A stretch of 64,000 nt of DNA from Pyxidicoccus trucidator. GTDB lineage: Bacteria > Myxococcota > Myxococcia > Myxococcales > Myxococcaceae. Positions 8,920 through 17,986 of this stretch are shown here, piece by piece. The position numbers and the translations under genes were made by a program. Each line of letters starts with the position of its first letter. Position 1 is the stretch's first letter. The stretch is taken from positions 1 to 64,000 of the forward strand of contig NZ_JAAIXZ010000035.1 in NCBI RefSeq assembly GCF_010894435.1. Reading direction: 5' to 3'. The notes beneath the pieces were generated by a model, which was given only the letters and a program-made list of their open reading frames with translations, searched no databases and was not told the origin of the DNA.

Positions 8920-10442
8920 TGCGCCGCCTCCTCACCGCCCTGCTCGTCACCACGCTGGCCGCCTGCGCCAGCACCCCGCAGCCCTCGCAGCCCAGCCCGG
9001 ACTCTCCAGCGCTGGGGGAGACCGCGGCCGAGGCGCCGAAGCCTCCCGCCGAGGATCCGGAGGCCTTCCGCGCGAAGCCGCCCCAGCCCGGTGAGGCGCC
9101 GGACCTGGTGCTGCCCACCTTCCAGCGCGCCACGCTGGACAACGGCCTCACCGTGGTGGTGAGCACCCGGAAGGAATTGCCGCTCGTGTTCGCCGGCGTG
9201 GCCTTCGCCGCGGGCAGCGCGCAGGACCCGAAGGGCAAGGCGGGCCTGGCCGAGCTGTCCTACCGCATGCTGCTGGAGGGCGCGGGCAAGCGCGACACGG
9301 TGGCGCTGGACAACGCCTTCGCCGACCTGGGCGTGTCCCCCGGCATGGACGTGCAGTCGGACGGGGCGCAGGTGGGCGTGCGCGTGCTGAAGCGCAACCT
9401 GGAGCCGGCGCTCGCGCTGCTGGCGGACGTGGCCATCCGCCCCACGTTCAGCGCGCAGGCCTTCGAGCGGCGCAAGAAGCAGCAGCTCGCGGACCTGGCG
9501 CGCATGCTCGGCTCGCCGTACACGCTGGCGCAGCTGGCGGCCCTCACCGCCATCTACGGCGAGGACCACCCGTACTCGCACATCTCGGACGGCCTGCCCC
9601 ACACGGTGGAGAAGCTCACGCTGGCGGAGGCGAAGGGCTTCTACCAGCGGCACGCGGGGCCTCGCGCCGCGGCGCTCATCCTCACCGGGGACATCACCCT
9701 GGACGAGGCCGTGGCGCTGGCGAAGAAGCACCTGGGCGCGTGGAAGAGCAAGGCGACGCCGCCCGCGCCGCCTCCCGCCGTGCCGGCCCCGCCGCGCCAG
9801 CTGGTGCGCGTGATTCCGAAGCCCGACCTGGAGCAGACGGTGGTGCTGATTGGCCGCCCCGCCTTCGCGGTGGGCCACCCGGACGAGCACGCGCTGGAGC
9901 TGGCCACCACGGTGTTCGGTGGCTTCTTCGGCAGCCGCCTCAACATGAACCTGCGCGAGGCCAAGGGCTACAGCTACGGCGCGGGCGCGAGCCTGGAGCC
10001 GCGCCTGGGCGTGGGGCCGCTGGTGGCCTTCACCTCCGTGCGCCAGGACGTCACGGGCCCGGCCATCACCGAGGTGATGAACGAGCTGTCCGGCCTCAAG
10101 GAGCGACCGATTACGGAGCAGGAGCTGGAGGCCGCGCGCGAGGGCCTCATCCGCGGCTTCCCCGGCGCCTTCGAGACGGTGGAGGGCCTGGGAGGCAGCG
10201 CCGCCGAGCTGTTCCTGAAGCGCCTGCCGATGGATGAGTTCAACCGGACGGTGGACGGGCTGCGCAAGGCCACCGCCGCCGAGGTGCAGCGCGTGGCCGA
10301 GCTGTACCTGGACCCGGCCGCGATGCAGATGGTCCTCGTGGGAGACCCCGCCACCATCCAGGAGCAGGTGGGGCCGCTCAACCTGGGCAAGCTGACGCCC
10401 GTGGAGCCGGAAGTGGCTCCCGTGCCGGGCGCCTCGAAGTAG
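8919..10442 (+). CDS. M16-like lipoprotein, non-catalytic partner
   Basis: This encodes about 507 residues. The N-terminus MRRLLTALLVTTLAACAST is a lipoprotein signal with lipobox LAAC, then a Pro/Glu/Ala linker to about residue 65. Where a catalytic M16 has HxxEH, this protein reads AGLAELSYRMLLEG, so the zinc ligands are absent. The C-terminal domain keeps the GYSYGAGASLEP motif (the Arg/Tyr region that M16B non-catalytic chains contribute to substrate binding). It starts on the last base of the upstream M16 stop codon, consistent with an obligate pair. Lipid anchoring of the partner would tether the protease to a membrane. It ends before a strong bidirectional hairpin. Confidence 0.85.
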   Translation: MRRLLTALLVTTLAACASTPQPSQPSPDSPALGETAAEAPKPPAEDPEAFRAKPPQPGEAPDLVLPTFQRATLDNGLTVVVSTRKELPLVFAGVAFAAGSAQDPKGKAGLAELSYRMLLEGAGKRDTVALDNAFADLGVSPGMDVQSDGAQVGVRVLKRNLEPALALLADVAIRPTFSAQAFERRKKQQLADLARMLGSPYTLAQLAALTAIYGEDHPYSHISDGLPHTVEKLTLAEAKGFYQRHAGPRAAALILTGDITLDEAVALAKKHLGAWKSKATPPAPPPAVPAPPRQLVRVIPKPDLEQTVVLIGRPAFAVGHPDEHALELATTVFGGFFGSRLNMNLREAKGYSYGAGASLEPRLGVGPLVAFTSVRQDVTGPAITEVMNELSGLKERPITEQELEAAREGLIRGFPGAFETVEGLGGSAAELFLKRLPMDEFNRTVDGLRKATAAEVQRVAELYLDPAAMQMVLVGDPATIQEQVGPLNLGKLTPVEPEVAPVPGASK

Positions 10443-10444
10443 TT

Positions 10445-10498
10445 CCAGGGCCACGCCGGGGTTCGCGAACACTCGCGGGCCCCGGCGGCCCTGCCTGG
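10445..10498. terminator. Bidirectional terminator hairpin
   Basis: CGCCGGGG (10454-10461) pairs with CCCCGGCG (10480-10487). The stem is extended outward by CCAGGG and CCCTGcCTGG. It sits between the convergent M16 operon and the small gene at 10501. Confidence 0.6.
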
Positions 10499-10500
10499 CG

Positions 10501-10797
10501 CTACCGCTCCTCGCCCTGGCCGGCGTTGCGCTCCTCGGCGCGCTCGCGGCCGATGCGCTCGCGCTCCAGCTCGTCCGCCTCGTCGATGGGGCTGCGGATG
10601 TCTGGCACGTCGCCGCCCACGGGCGCGTCGCTGTCGAAGGCGAACTTCTGCTCGCTGGAGGCGTGGATGGAGTCGGCGGCGTAGAGCGGGCGGGTATCGT
10701 CCGCTTCCAGGCCCCCCTCCACGCGGTCCTTCGCGTACTGAGGCTTGGTGGGGGACTCCTTGCCGCCCTTCAGGGGGTCATACTTCCGGTTGGCCAT
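10501..10797 (-). CDS. Small hydrophilic hypothetical protein
   Basis: This encodes about 98 residues. I took the internal Met of MANRKYDPLKGGKESPTKP because the frame upstream is Arg/Pro-rich and not protein-like. The protein is strongly charged and low in hydrophobics: a basic N-terminus, an acidic middle (DSDAPVGGDVPDIRSPIDEADELE) and an Arg/Glu-rich end. No signal peptide, membrane segment or known domain is visible, so it is probably cytoplasmic and largely disordered. Function unknown. Confidence 0.55.
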   Translation of the reverse strand: MANRKYDPLKGGKESPTKPQYAKDRVEGGLEADDTRPLYAADSIHASSEQKFAFDSDAPVGGDVPDIRSPIDEADELERERIGRERAEERNAGQGEER

Positions 10798-10950
10798 GTG
10801 GCGCTCCTCGTCGAAGGGCGCGGGGAAGCCCCCACGCCACCTACTGCTACGAGGCTCAATGTCGGAGCGCGGACCGGGCGAACCAAGCTTCCCACGACGG
10901 CACGGGCGCACGCTTGACTGGACGGTGGGCAGCAGGTGGAGCCACGGGCT

Positions 10951-12627
10951 TCAGCTGCGAGGGGCCAGGGGTGGAGGCTCCACCACCACCTGCATGGAGA
11001 CGGAGGTGTGCTCGGCCTCCCAGCGCAGCCACAGCTTGGGACGGGAGGAGGGAGTGTTCCCGGACCGCTTCACGCACAGCGACAGCCAGTTGCGCTCGCG
11101 CAGGTAGCGGTCGCTGCCCACGGGGAGCAGCTCCGTCTCCACGAAGGAGGGCAGGTCCTCCACGCCCTCCGCGGCCAGCATGCGCATGCCGAGGAACTGG
11201 AGCAGGCCGGGAGGCGGGTGGACGATGGCGGAGGACGTCACCTGTTCAATCGCCGCCTCCGTCAGCCCGTGGTGGAGGTGCTCCGGGTTGCGCGAGCGGA
11301 TGAGGCCCCGCGCGCCCACGTGCACGTCGCCCGACACCACCGTCACCGCGCAGGACGAGTCCTTCGCCAGCCGGAAGAGGTCCATGATGAGCCGCGTGCG
11401 CTCACCGCGGTGCACGAGGGACTCCCACTGGTCCAGCATGTCGTCGCGCAGGTCAATCATGGCCCCGACACCCTCGGCGGCCTGCCCGAAGCGCAGGTGC
11501 ACCAGGGGCACCGAGGATACGATGACGACGTGCCGGTGCTTCCTGCCCGTCTCCGGGCGCTCGCGGTGCACGCGGCGCCAGTCGTCCAGGGCCGCCCACT
11601 GCGCGTTGCTCATCACCGTGTACTCGGTCTTCCCGCTGCTCCGCACGCGGCTGGTGCGCCCACTGCGCAGGTCCAGCGACACCACGTCCAGGTCGCACTC
11701 GTTGCCCTGGAAGTGCACCTTCTGAAGGTAGTGGGTCTCCCCCGGCTTGCGCTCGCGGGGCGTCTTGTCGGCCGTCCTCAACCCGCCGAGCTGGAAGGCC
11801 TCGAAGGTCAGCGCCGCCGCGCTGTAGATGTTGCGGTACCAGGAGCACACCTGGAGCTTCTCGTGAGAGCCCCAGCCGTCGAAGATGTCGTGGTCGTCCC
11901 AGGTGAAGAGGCCGGGCACGCGCGCCAGCATCGGGCCGATGCCCGAGGCGCCGCTCCAGCGCTCGCAGTACACCTCCACGTAGCGGGCCACCAACTCGTC
12001 GTGGAAGCCCTCGGGCAGCTCACAGGCGAGCTTCTCCTCCAGCGGCAGCTTGCGGAAGTCCACCAATTGCTGCGACGTGTACCAGATGGAGTCCGCGTAC
12101 ACCTGGTCTCCACCGCCCAGGAGCAGGTGGAAGCCGCCCGCCTCGTCCTCGTGCTGCTCCTTCATATCGTCCCAGCAACCGAAGGGACGCCCCATCTTCG
12201 ACACCGAGTTCCACGCATCCGCGCTGCCGCCGCCGTTGCAGGAGAAGAAGGCCGCGCGAGGCAGGCCTCCCCGCTCCGGGATGACGACGTCCTTCACGTC
12301 GTCCACGCCCTCGAGCGGGGCGGCGCCTTCCGTGGGGACGAAGCGGTAGGCCACGCGCTTCGGGGCGGCGTCACGTGGCACGGACACGCGCCACTTCCAC
12401 AGCACGCCGGCCGCGGGGCTCTTGAGGCTGGAGAAGTCGGCGGCCACCTCGGCGCGAGGCTCGACGGCGCCGGAGAGCTCCGTCCCGCTCGCGTCGAGGA
12501 AGACGAGGCGGAGCGGTACGGGCCCCGCGGGGTCCGTGCCTGAGAGGTACAGGTTGACGGAGAAGCTCCACGTGTCCGGGGTCTGCGAGTCCTCCACGTA
12601 CAGCATCGGTCCGAGCAGCTTCTTCAT
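10951..12627 (-). CDS. PhoD-like alkaline phosphatase/phosphodiesterase family protein
   Basis: This encodes about 558 residues of the PhoD-like metallophosphatase superfamily. An N-terminal beta-sandwich (residues about 1-125) precedes the metal-binding core. Core motifs are GGGDQVYADS, the WDDHDIFDGWGS block and VSGDVHVGARG near the C-terminus, which supply Asp/His ligands for the metal centre; SLDLRSGRTSRV matches the family substrate region. No signal peptide is visible, unlike secreted Tat-dependent PhoD, so it is probably cytoplasmic. The start has a GGGGG ribosome site 4-8 bases upstream. Substrate unknown; general phosphoester hydrolysis is inferred. Confidence 0.82.
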   Translation of the reverse strand: MKKLLGPMLYVEDSQTPDTWSFSVNLYLSGTDPAGPVPLRLVFLDASGTELSGAVEPRAEVAADFSSLKSPAAGVLWKWRVSVPRDAAPKRVAYRFVPTEGAAPLEGVDDVKDVVIPERGGLPRAAFFSCNGGGSADAWNSVSKMGRPFGCWDDMKEQHEDEAGGFHLLLGGGDQVYADSIWYTSQQLVDFRKLPLEEKLACELPEGFHDELVARYVEVYCERWSGASGIGPMLARVPGLFTWDDHDIFDGWGSHEKLQVCSWYRNIYSAAALTFEAFQLGGLRTADKTPRERKPGETHYLQKVHFQGNECDLDVVSLDLRSGRTSRVRSSGKTEYTVMSNAQWAALDDWRRVHRERPETGRKHRHVVIVSSVPLVHLRFGQAAEGVGAMIDLRDDMLDQWESLVHRGERTRLIMDLFRLAKDSSCAVTVVSGDVHVGARGLIRSRNPEHLHHGLTEAAIEQVTSSAIVHPPPGLLQFLGMRMLAAEGVEDLPSFVETELLPVGSDRYLRERNWLSLCVKRSGNTPSSRPKLWLRWEAEHTSVSMQVVVEPPPLAPRS

Positions 12628-12643
12628 CGTGCCCCCTGCGAAA

Positions 12644-12671
12644 TGCGCCAGGGCCCCGGTGCCCTGGCGCA
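12644..12671 (-). terminator. Hairpin downstream of the alpha/beta hydrolase
   Basis: A perfect 11-bp stem joins 12644-12654 and 12661-12671 around a 6-base loop. On the minus strand it is followed by a short T run, and it lies between the hydrolase stop and the PhoD-like gene. Confidence 0.55.
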
Positions 12672-12770
12672 GAGGATTCTAGCGCGGAGGACCTCGCGAG
12701 GGAGCAGGGGGCCTTCACCCGGAGCGCGGGGCGTGTCCCCAAGTTGTCCACAGCCCCGGAGGGCAGGCGT

Positions 12771-13775
12771 TCACTTCCCGAGGAAGCCGAGCAGCGCGGA
12801 GTGGAACTTCTCTGGCGCCTCGAAGTGGGGGACGTGGCCCACGCCGGGGAGCTCCACCAGGGTGGCATTGGGAATGGCCTTGGCGACGGCCTTCCCGAGC
12901 TGCGGGTACTGGCCGAGCGTGGCTGCAACGTCGGCGGGCACCTTGCCGCGGCCGATGAAGGTGCGGTCCTCCTGGCCGAGGACGAGCAGGGTGCGCGGCT
13001 TCACGAGGGGGAACTCGTGGGAGACGGGCTGCTCATAAATCATCTGCGACGTGGCGGCGGATACCCAGGCGAGGCGCGGGTACTCGGCGCTCTGGAGCTG
13101 CCGGGCGAAGAGCTGAATCCAGACGTCGTACTCGGGCTTCCACTTCACGTAGTAGGTCTGGTGGTACTTGCGCGTGCCCTCCTCGGTGGCCTTGAGGGCC
13201 TCGCGGTAGTAGTCCTCGGTGGACTGCCAGGGCACCTTCGCGCGGTAGTCCTCCAGACCGATGGGGTTCTCCAGCACGAGGTGCGTGGTGGTCTCCGGGT
13301 ACATGAGGGCGAAGCGCGTGGCGACCATGCCGCCCATGGAGTGGCCCACCACGGCGGTCTCCTTGATGCCGAGCGTGTCCAGCAGCTTCTTCGTGAGCGA
13401 AGCGAGGGTATGGAAGCTGTAGTGGATGTCTGGCTTGGAGGAGCGGCCGAAGCCAAGCTGGTCGGGGACGACGACGCGGTAGCCGGCGGCGGTGAGGGCG
13501 TTGATGGTCGCCTGCCAGTACGCGCCGAAGAAGTTCTTCCCGTGGAGCAGGATGACGGTGCGCCCGTTGGCGCGGGCCGTGGGCTTCACGTCCAGGTACG
13601 CCATGCGCAGGTCCTGGCCCTCCACGGTGACGGGGAGGAACTGGACGGGGAACGGGGAGGGGAAGCCCTCCATGGCGATGCCGACGGGCTCGGTGGCGCG
13701 GGTCTGCTGGGCGAGCGCGGGCGCTGAGGCCAGCAGCAGGGCGGTGAGGGCCAGGATGGGGGGACGGACGGACAT
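12771..13775 (-). CDS. Secreted alpha/beta hydrolase
   Basis: This encodes about 334 residues. The N-terminus MSVRPPILALTALLLASAPALAQ is a signal peptide and AAGGAG-type Shine-Dalgarno bases (AAGGAG) precede the ATG. The alpha/beta-hydrolase core shows the oxyanion region LLHGKNFFGAYW, nucleophile elbow GHSMGG, acid in LVLGQEDRTF and a terminal His in LPGVGHVPHFEAPE, so the triad is complete. The order and LVVPDQLGFGRSSKP block resemble haloalkane-dehalogenase/epoxide-hydrolase-like esterases. Exported hydrolases of this kind usually act on esters or lactones, but the substrate cannot be read from sequence. Confidence 0.82.
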   Translation of the reverse strand: MSVRPPILALTALLLASAPALAQQTRATEPVGIAMEGFPSPFPVQFLPVTVEGQDLRMAYLDVKPTARANGRTVILLHGKNFFGAYWQATINALTAAGYRVVVPDQLGFGRSSKPDIHYSFHTLASLTKKLLDTLGIKETAVVGHSMGGMVATRFALMYPETTTHLVLENPIGLEDYRAKVPWQSTEDYYREALKATEEGTRKYHQTYYVKWKPEYDVWIQLFARQLQSAEYPRLAWVSAATSQMIYEQPVSHEFPLVKPRTLLVLGQEDRTFIGRGKVPADVAATLGQYPQLGKAVAKAIPNATLVELPGVGHVPHFEAPEKFHSALLGFLGK

Positions 13776-13916
13776 GGGGCTCGCTCCTTGGCTCGGGACG
13801 TGAGGTCCGTGTGTAGCGCGGGGAGCGGGTGGGCGCAGGGGTTTGGACGGGCAGGGCGGGCCACGTGTCCACGGGTGGACCGCGACGGCCGTGGAAGCGC
13901 CTGCGAGCCCGGCGGC

Positions 13917-15152
13917 CTACGACTCGGCGCCGTCGAAGCTGCGAGGCCGGAGCAGGCGCAGCGTCAGCACGAGCGCGAGGTACAGGACGCTGGAGCTGAT
14001 CATCACGAAGCGCAGGCTCACGCGGTCCGACAGCGCGCCCAGGCCCCACACGCCCGACGCGTACCCGACGGCGAGCACCATGCTGTACAGGCTGCTCATC
14101 CGCGCCCGCAGCTCCCGGGGCACCCGCATCTGGCAGTACGCGTGCGTCCCGCTCATCAGCATCATGTAGTTGGCGCCGAGCACGAAGATGCCCACCGCCG
14201 CCACCGGCAGCGTCGGAGACAACCAGTAGAGCGAGGACACCGCGCCGATGGAGAGCGCCAGGTAGCCCAGCAGCCGCCGCTGTCCCAACGCGTCCACGAG
14301 CGTGCCCACCAACAGCGCGGCCGTCACCGCGCCCGCCCCCTGGCAGGCGACGAGCAGCGACGTGGCGGCGGCTCCCTGGCCGAACTCGCGGATGGCGAAC
14401 ACCGGCACCAGGCCGATGAAGGGCGCCACCAGCACCGCGACCACCAGCGTGCTCCACAGCATCAGCGAGATTTCCGCATCCCCTCGCACCACCGAGAAGC
14501 CGTGGGCAATCTGCTTCCACAGCCCCGTCGACGCCTTCACCGTGTCACGCGGAGGCGTCCGCACCCGCGACAGCGCCACCAGCACCGCGACGAAGGACAG
14601 CGTGTTGACGAGCAGCGCCCAGGACGGCCCGCCGATTCCCAGCACCACCGCCGCCAGCGCCGGGCCGATGAGGCGCCCCAGGTTGAACTGCGCCGAGTTG
14701 AGGCTCATCGCGCTGTGCAAGTCACGCGGAGGAACGAGCTCCGTGAGCATCGCCGCGAAGGCCGGGTTGGTGAGCGTCCCCGCACAGCCGTTGAGGAACG
14801 TGACGAGGGCCACCGCGGGCACGCTGAGCTGGTGCGTGAAGGCGAGCAGCGTCAGCACGCCGGCCAGAAGTAGCTGCACCACCGTGCCCAGCGCCACGTA
14901 CGCGCGCCGGTCGAACCGGTCCGCGAGCGCACCTCCCAGCGGAGACAGCACCACCGAGGGAAGGAAGGCGAGCGCGACGATGCCGCCCGTCCACTCAGCT
15001 CGGCCCGTCTCCTGCGTGACGTACACGCCCATCGACACCGTCTCCATCCACGTGCCGATGGTGGAGACCAGCGCGCCCACCCACACAGCGAAGTAGCCGG
15101 GGTGGTCGAAGGCACGAAGCGAGGAGAGGCGTGGCAGTCGGAGTGCGCGCAC
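13917..15152 (-). CDS. MFS transporter (EntS-like)
   Basis: This encodes about 411 residues. I used the GTG at 15152 because AAGGA lies 8-9 bases upstream of it, and the peptide before it has no match to the family. The protein has about 12 hydrophobic segments. It shows the MFS_3/EntS-type opening LRAFDHPGYFAVWVGALVSTIGTWMETVSMGVYV, and the loop 2-3 motif GGALADRFDRR. Cytoplasmic motifs repeat in the second half (VGTLVDALGQRR). Members export siderophores, macrolides or other small molecules; no biosynthetic cluster adjoins it, so cargo is unknown. Confidence 0.82.
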   Translation of the reverse strand: MRALRLPRLSSLRAFDHPGYFAVWVGALVSTIGTWMETVSMGVYVTQETGRAEWTGGIVALAFLPSVVLSPLGGALADRFDRRAYVALGTVVQLLLAGVLTLLAFTHQLSVPAVALVTFLNGCAGTLTNPAFAAMLTELVPPRDLHSAMSLNSAQFNLGRLIGPALAAVVLGIGGPSWALLVNTLSFVAVLVALSRVRTPPRDTVKASTGLWKQIAHGFSVVRGDAEISLMLWSTLVVAVLVAPFIGLVPVFAIREFGQGAAATSLLVACQGAGAVTAALLVGTLVDALGQRRLLGYLALSIGAVSSLYWLSPTLPVAAVGIFVLGANYMMLMSGTHAYCQMRVPRELRARMSSLYSMVLAVGYASGVWGLGALSDRVSLRFVMISSSVLYLALVLTLRLLRPRSFDGAES

Positions 15153-15352
15153 GGCAGACGTCCTTGTAGCGCACGACCGGGCAGCACGCCCCCACACCTC
15201 GCGTCATGCTTTGAGCCGCAATGACGAGATTGGCAGAGGGGGCAGCAGCCGGGCTTCACCGTGCATTGGGTGACAGCGCACGGACGTCACGAGCGACGCG
15301 GACGTGACAGGTCTCTCGCGGCTCGCGCGGAAACTGAAGGTGCGGGAGAACG

Positions 15353-15376
15353 GCGCACCCGTGGGCGCGGGTGCGC
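15353..15376 (-). terminator. Hairpin after the CapA-like gene
   Basis: GCGCACCCG (15353-15361) pairs with CGGGTGCGC (15368-15376) around a 6-base loop. It lies 22 bases beyond the stop of the minus-strand CapA-like gene. Confidence 0.4.
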
Positions 15377-15397
15377 GGAGGTCGGGAAGGCGCGGTG

Positions 15398-17113
15398 CTA
15401 CCGGGAGCTGACGGGGCCCTTCGCGGCGGGCTTCACCGTGCCGTCCTCGGAGATGCGCGCGCCCGTCTCCGGGAAGTCGTCGGCGGTGAGGCCGCGCACC
15501 AGCTTGATGACGGCGCCGGACGGGTCTGGCACGGCGATGCCCTTGTCCACCTGCTTCGTGGGGAGGATGCGGCCGGAGCTGAAGCGGCCCTGCCCATCCA
15601 GCTCCACCTCCAGCACCATGCCCAGCCCCTGCGCACCCGTCAGGGTGAAGCGGCCGTAGGTGGCGAAGTTGCCCATGGAGTAGGCGATGAGGCGGTCCTT
15701 GTAGAACTCCATGCCGCGCGCCACGTGCGGCCCGTGGCCGAGCACCAGGTGCGCGCCCGCGTCCACCACGGCGCGCGCGAAGGTGCGCAGGTCGCCGCGG
15801 TCCTCGCCGAAGAACATCTCCCGGCCCTCGGGCACGTGCAGCGCCTTGCTGCCCTCGGCGCCGCCGTGGAAGGAGACGACGACGAGGTCATGCTCCGCCG
15901 CCGCCGCGCTCACCAGCGCCGTCGCGGTGGTCAGGTTGTTGAGGTGGTTGCACGACGGCGACGTGTGGAAGGCCACCATGCCGATGCGCAGGCCGTTGCG
16001 CTCCACCGTGGCCACCGAGCCCGGCGGGCCGCTCCAGGGGATGCCCAGCGCGTCGAGCGTGGCCTCCGTCTCGCGGCGGCACAGCTCGCCGAAGTCGCCC
16101 GAGTGGTTGTTCGCCGTGGACGCCACATCCACACCGGCCTGCTTGAGCACTTCACCGTATGAGGTGGGCGAGCGGAACGCGTAGCAGTTGCCCTTGGAGC
16201 GGCACTTGGTCGTCTTGCCGCCGTCGCACAGCGGGCCTTCGAGGTTGATGAAGGTGAGGTCCGCGTCCTCGAGCAGCGGGCGCACGCCGACGATGACGCT
16301 GGCGGCGCCGTCGGGAGGCAGGTGGCCTTCGGGCACGGTGGTGCCGAGCATGACGTCACCCACCGCGCGGATGCGCACCTTCGCGCCCGGGGGCGGGGGC
16401 GGGCGGTTGCGAGCCTGGGGCGCGCGGGAGAGCTTCTCCTGGAGGGCGGCCTGGCCCTGGGCCTGGGTGAGCGCGGAGTCGAGGTCCGGGTGGTCCGGCG
16501 CCAGCTTCTGCACCTCGGTCCACTGCGCGAGCGCGTCCGTCCAGCGCCCTTCCACCTGGTACGCCCAGCCCAGCTCCCAGCGGCAGTCCACGCGCGAGGG
16601 CGCGGCCTCCACGCAGGCGGACAGCTCGGTGATGGCGGTGCGGGTGTCCTTCGCCTTGAGGGCTTCGAGGCCGCGCGAGTAGCTCGCGTCGGCATCGGCC
16701 ACGGTGGCGGGAGTGGGAGCAGGGCCGTTGCGCAGGGCCAGTCCGGCGGCGCGCAGGGCACCGGCAGCGGCCTCGGCGGCGACGCGGCCGACGTCGGAGA
16801 GGACGGGGGCGGCGGAGGACGGAGGGACCGTCGTGCCCGAGGTGGAGTCCGGAGCCGTCGCGGTCGTTGCCTGCGATGGAATCACCGTGCCCGAGGCGGA
16901 GTCCGGAGCCGTCGCGCCAAGCGCGGCACCCGCGAGGACCCCGGCGCGAGCATCCTGGAGCGCGGCCTTCACGGACGCGGTGCCCGCGGTGGAGAGCAGC
17001 TCGGCGGTGCGGGCCTGGGCTGTGGAGAAGTTGTGGGCGGAAGCGGGCTCGCGCGCCGAGGGAGCACCCGGCGTGGTGGCGAGCGCCAGCATCAGGAAGA
17101 CGGACGAGGGCAT
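15398..17113 (-). CDS. TPR-CapA fusion, poly-gamma-glutamate capsule-type metallophosphatase
   Basis: This encodes about 571 residues. A signal-like N-terminus is followed by an Ala/Thr/Pro-rich linker containing a repeated APDS-SGT unit. A TPR-like module lies at about residues 135-250 (SYSRGLEALKAKDTRTAITELSACVEAAPSRVDCRWELGWAYQVEGRW). The last 300 residues are a CapA/PgsA-type calcineurin-like domain: VRIRAVGDVMLGTTV, FINLEGPLCD, VASTANNHSGDFG, VSFHGGAEG and VLGHGPHVARGME are the metal-site motifs of the family. CapA proteins take part in poly-gamma-glutamate surface polymer export, but no pgsB/capB ligase is near, so the real role may be different. The start codon has only weak ribosome-site support. 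Confidence 0.8.
   Translation of the reverse strand: MPSSVFLMLALATTPGAPSAREPASAHNFSTAQARTAELLSTAGTASVKAALQDARAGVLAGAALGATAPDSASGTVIPSQATTATAPDSTSGTTVPPSSAAPVLSDVGRVAAEAAAGALRAAGLALRNGPAPTPATVADADASYSRGLEALKAKDTRTAITELSACVEAAPSRVDCRWELGWAYQVEGRWTDALAQWTEVQKLAPDHPDLDSALTQAQGQAALQEKLSRAPQARNRPPPPPGAKVRIRAVGDVMLGTTVPEGHLPPDGAASVIVGVRPLLEDADLTFINLEGPLCDGGKTTKCRSKGNCYAFRSPTSYGEVLKQAGVDVASTANNHSGDFGELCRRETEATLDALGIPWSGPPGSVATVERNGLRIGMVAFHTSPSCNHLNNLTTATALVSAAAAEHDLVVVSFHGGAEGSKALHVPEGREMFFGEDRGDLRTFARAVVDAGAHLVLGHGPHVARGMEFYKDRLIAYSMGNFATYGRFTLTGAQGLGMVLEVELDGQGRFSSGRILPTKQVDKGIAVPDPSGAVIKLVRGLTADDFPETGARISEDGTVKPAAKGPVSSR
16833..16916. repeat. 30-bp direct repeat inside the CapA-like gene
   Basis: Positions 16833-16862 and 16887-16916 match at 29 of 30 bases (core GAGTCCGGAGCCGTCGCG). 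They encode a repeated APDS(A/T)SGT unit in the linker, a likely site of slippage. Confidence 0.7.
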
Positions 17114-17275
17114 GGCGCGCGCATCTTACGGGCCCTCCAGGTGCGTTGGGGCGATTGGCGTGCGCCTGCCCCATCGGCAGCCGGGCAGGCGACACATCCC
17201 TATCAGCCGGGGTGATGGGATGTGCGGCACCGGGCAGCGTGGCGGGCTCGGGCGCGGGCCCACCTGAACCTCCCG

Positions 17276-17782
17276 TCAGCCCAGCAGGTCGAGCAGCAGC
17301 GAGCGGCTGCGCTGGCGCCGCAGCAACCGGAGGCGACTCAGCTCCTTGCGCTTCACCTTGCGCTCCAGGGCGCTGTGCACCGAGAGCTGCCCCGGCCCGC
17401 GCAGCAACAGCCCGAGGGCGATGGAGCACAGGGCGAGGTTGAACTCGAAGCCGCCCTTCGTGTTGTCGAAGCCCTTGGACCCGTGGACCTTGGCGATGGC
17501 GAACGCCTGGGTGATGAGCACGCCCAGCGCCGCTGGCCGTGTGGCGAAGCCGAGGATGGCGCTCACGCCCGCGACCAGCTCCGTGATGCCCGTGGCCAGC
17601 ACCAGGGGCCGGGCCGGCTTGAGGCCCAGCTGCTCGAAGAAGCCCGCGGTCTGCTCCGTGCCTTCCTTGCGCAGCTTGCTCAGCCCGTGCACCACCATGC
17701 TCGACCCGAGCGACAGACGGGGTGGCAGCAGGGCCGCCGACTTCAGGATGCTCGGCTGCTCGGTCAGGGTTGCCAGGTTCAT
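17276..17782 (-). CDS. DoxX family membrane protein
   Basis: This encodes about 168 residues. I used the Met of MNLATLTEQPSILKSAALLPPRLSLG, preceded by GAGGAG-type bases. Four hydrophobic helices carry the DoxX pattern: LPPRLSLGSSMVVHGLSKL, FFEQLGLKPARPLVLATGITELVAGVSAILGFATRPAALGVLITQAFAIAKVHG, and FNLALCSIALGLLLRGPGQLSVHSAL. Usual DoxX length is 130-160, and the extra basic tail (KRKELSRLRLLRRQRSR) is unusual. DoxX proteins are inner-membrane proteins linked to thiosulfate or redox stress, but the role here is not shown by context. Confidence 0.8.
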   Translation of the reverse strand: MNLATLTEQPSILKSAALLPPRLSLGSSMVVHGLSKLRKEGTEQTAGFFEQLGLKPARPLVLATGITELVAGVSAILGFATRPAALGVLITQAFAIAKVHGSKGFDNTKGGFEFNLALCSIALGLLLRGPGQLSVHSALERKVKRKELSRLRLLRRQRSRSLLLDLLG

Positions 17783-17986
17783 TCCCTCTCCTCCTTGATG
17801 GGGGCCCGAGGCCCGTCTGGAAACCTGGGTACGTTGGGTCCGGCCGCTCCTCATGGCACCTTGAGTCACGTCCTCCTCACTCGCCCGGCAGGCGTGCCAG
17901 CGGCATCCGCGCCTGGCGGCCAGGGTCCTGACGGGTGCACCGTCCGACTCGACCTGGGTGCCGGCCAGCGCGAGACTCCTTCCGTG

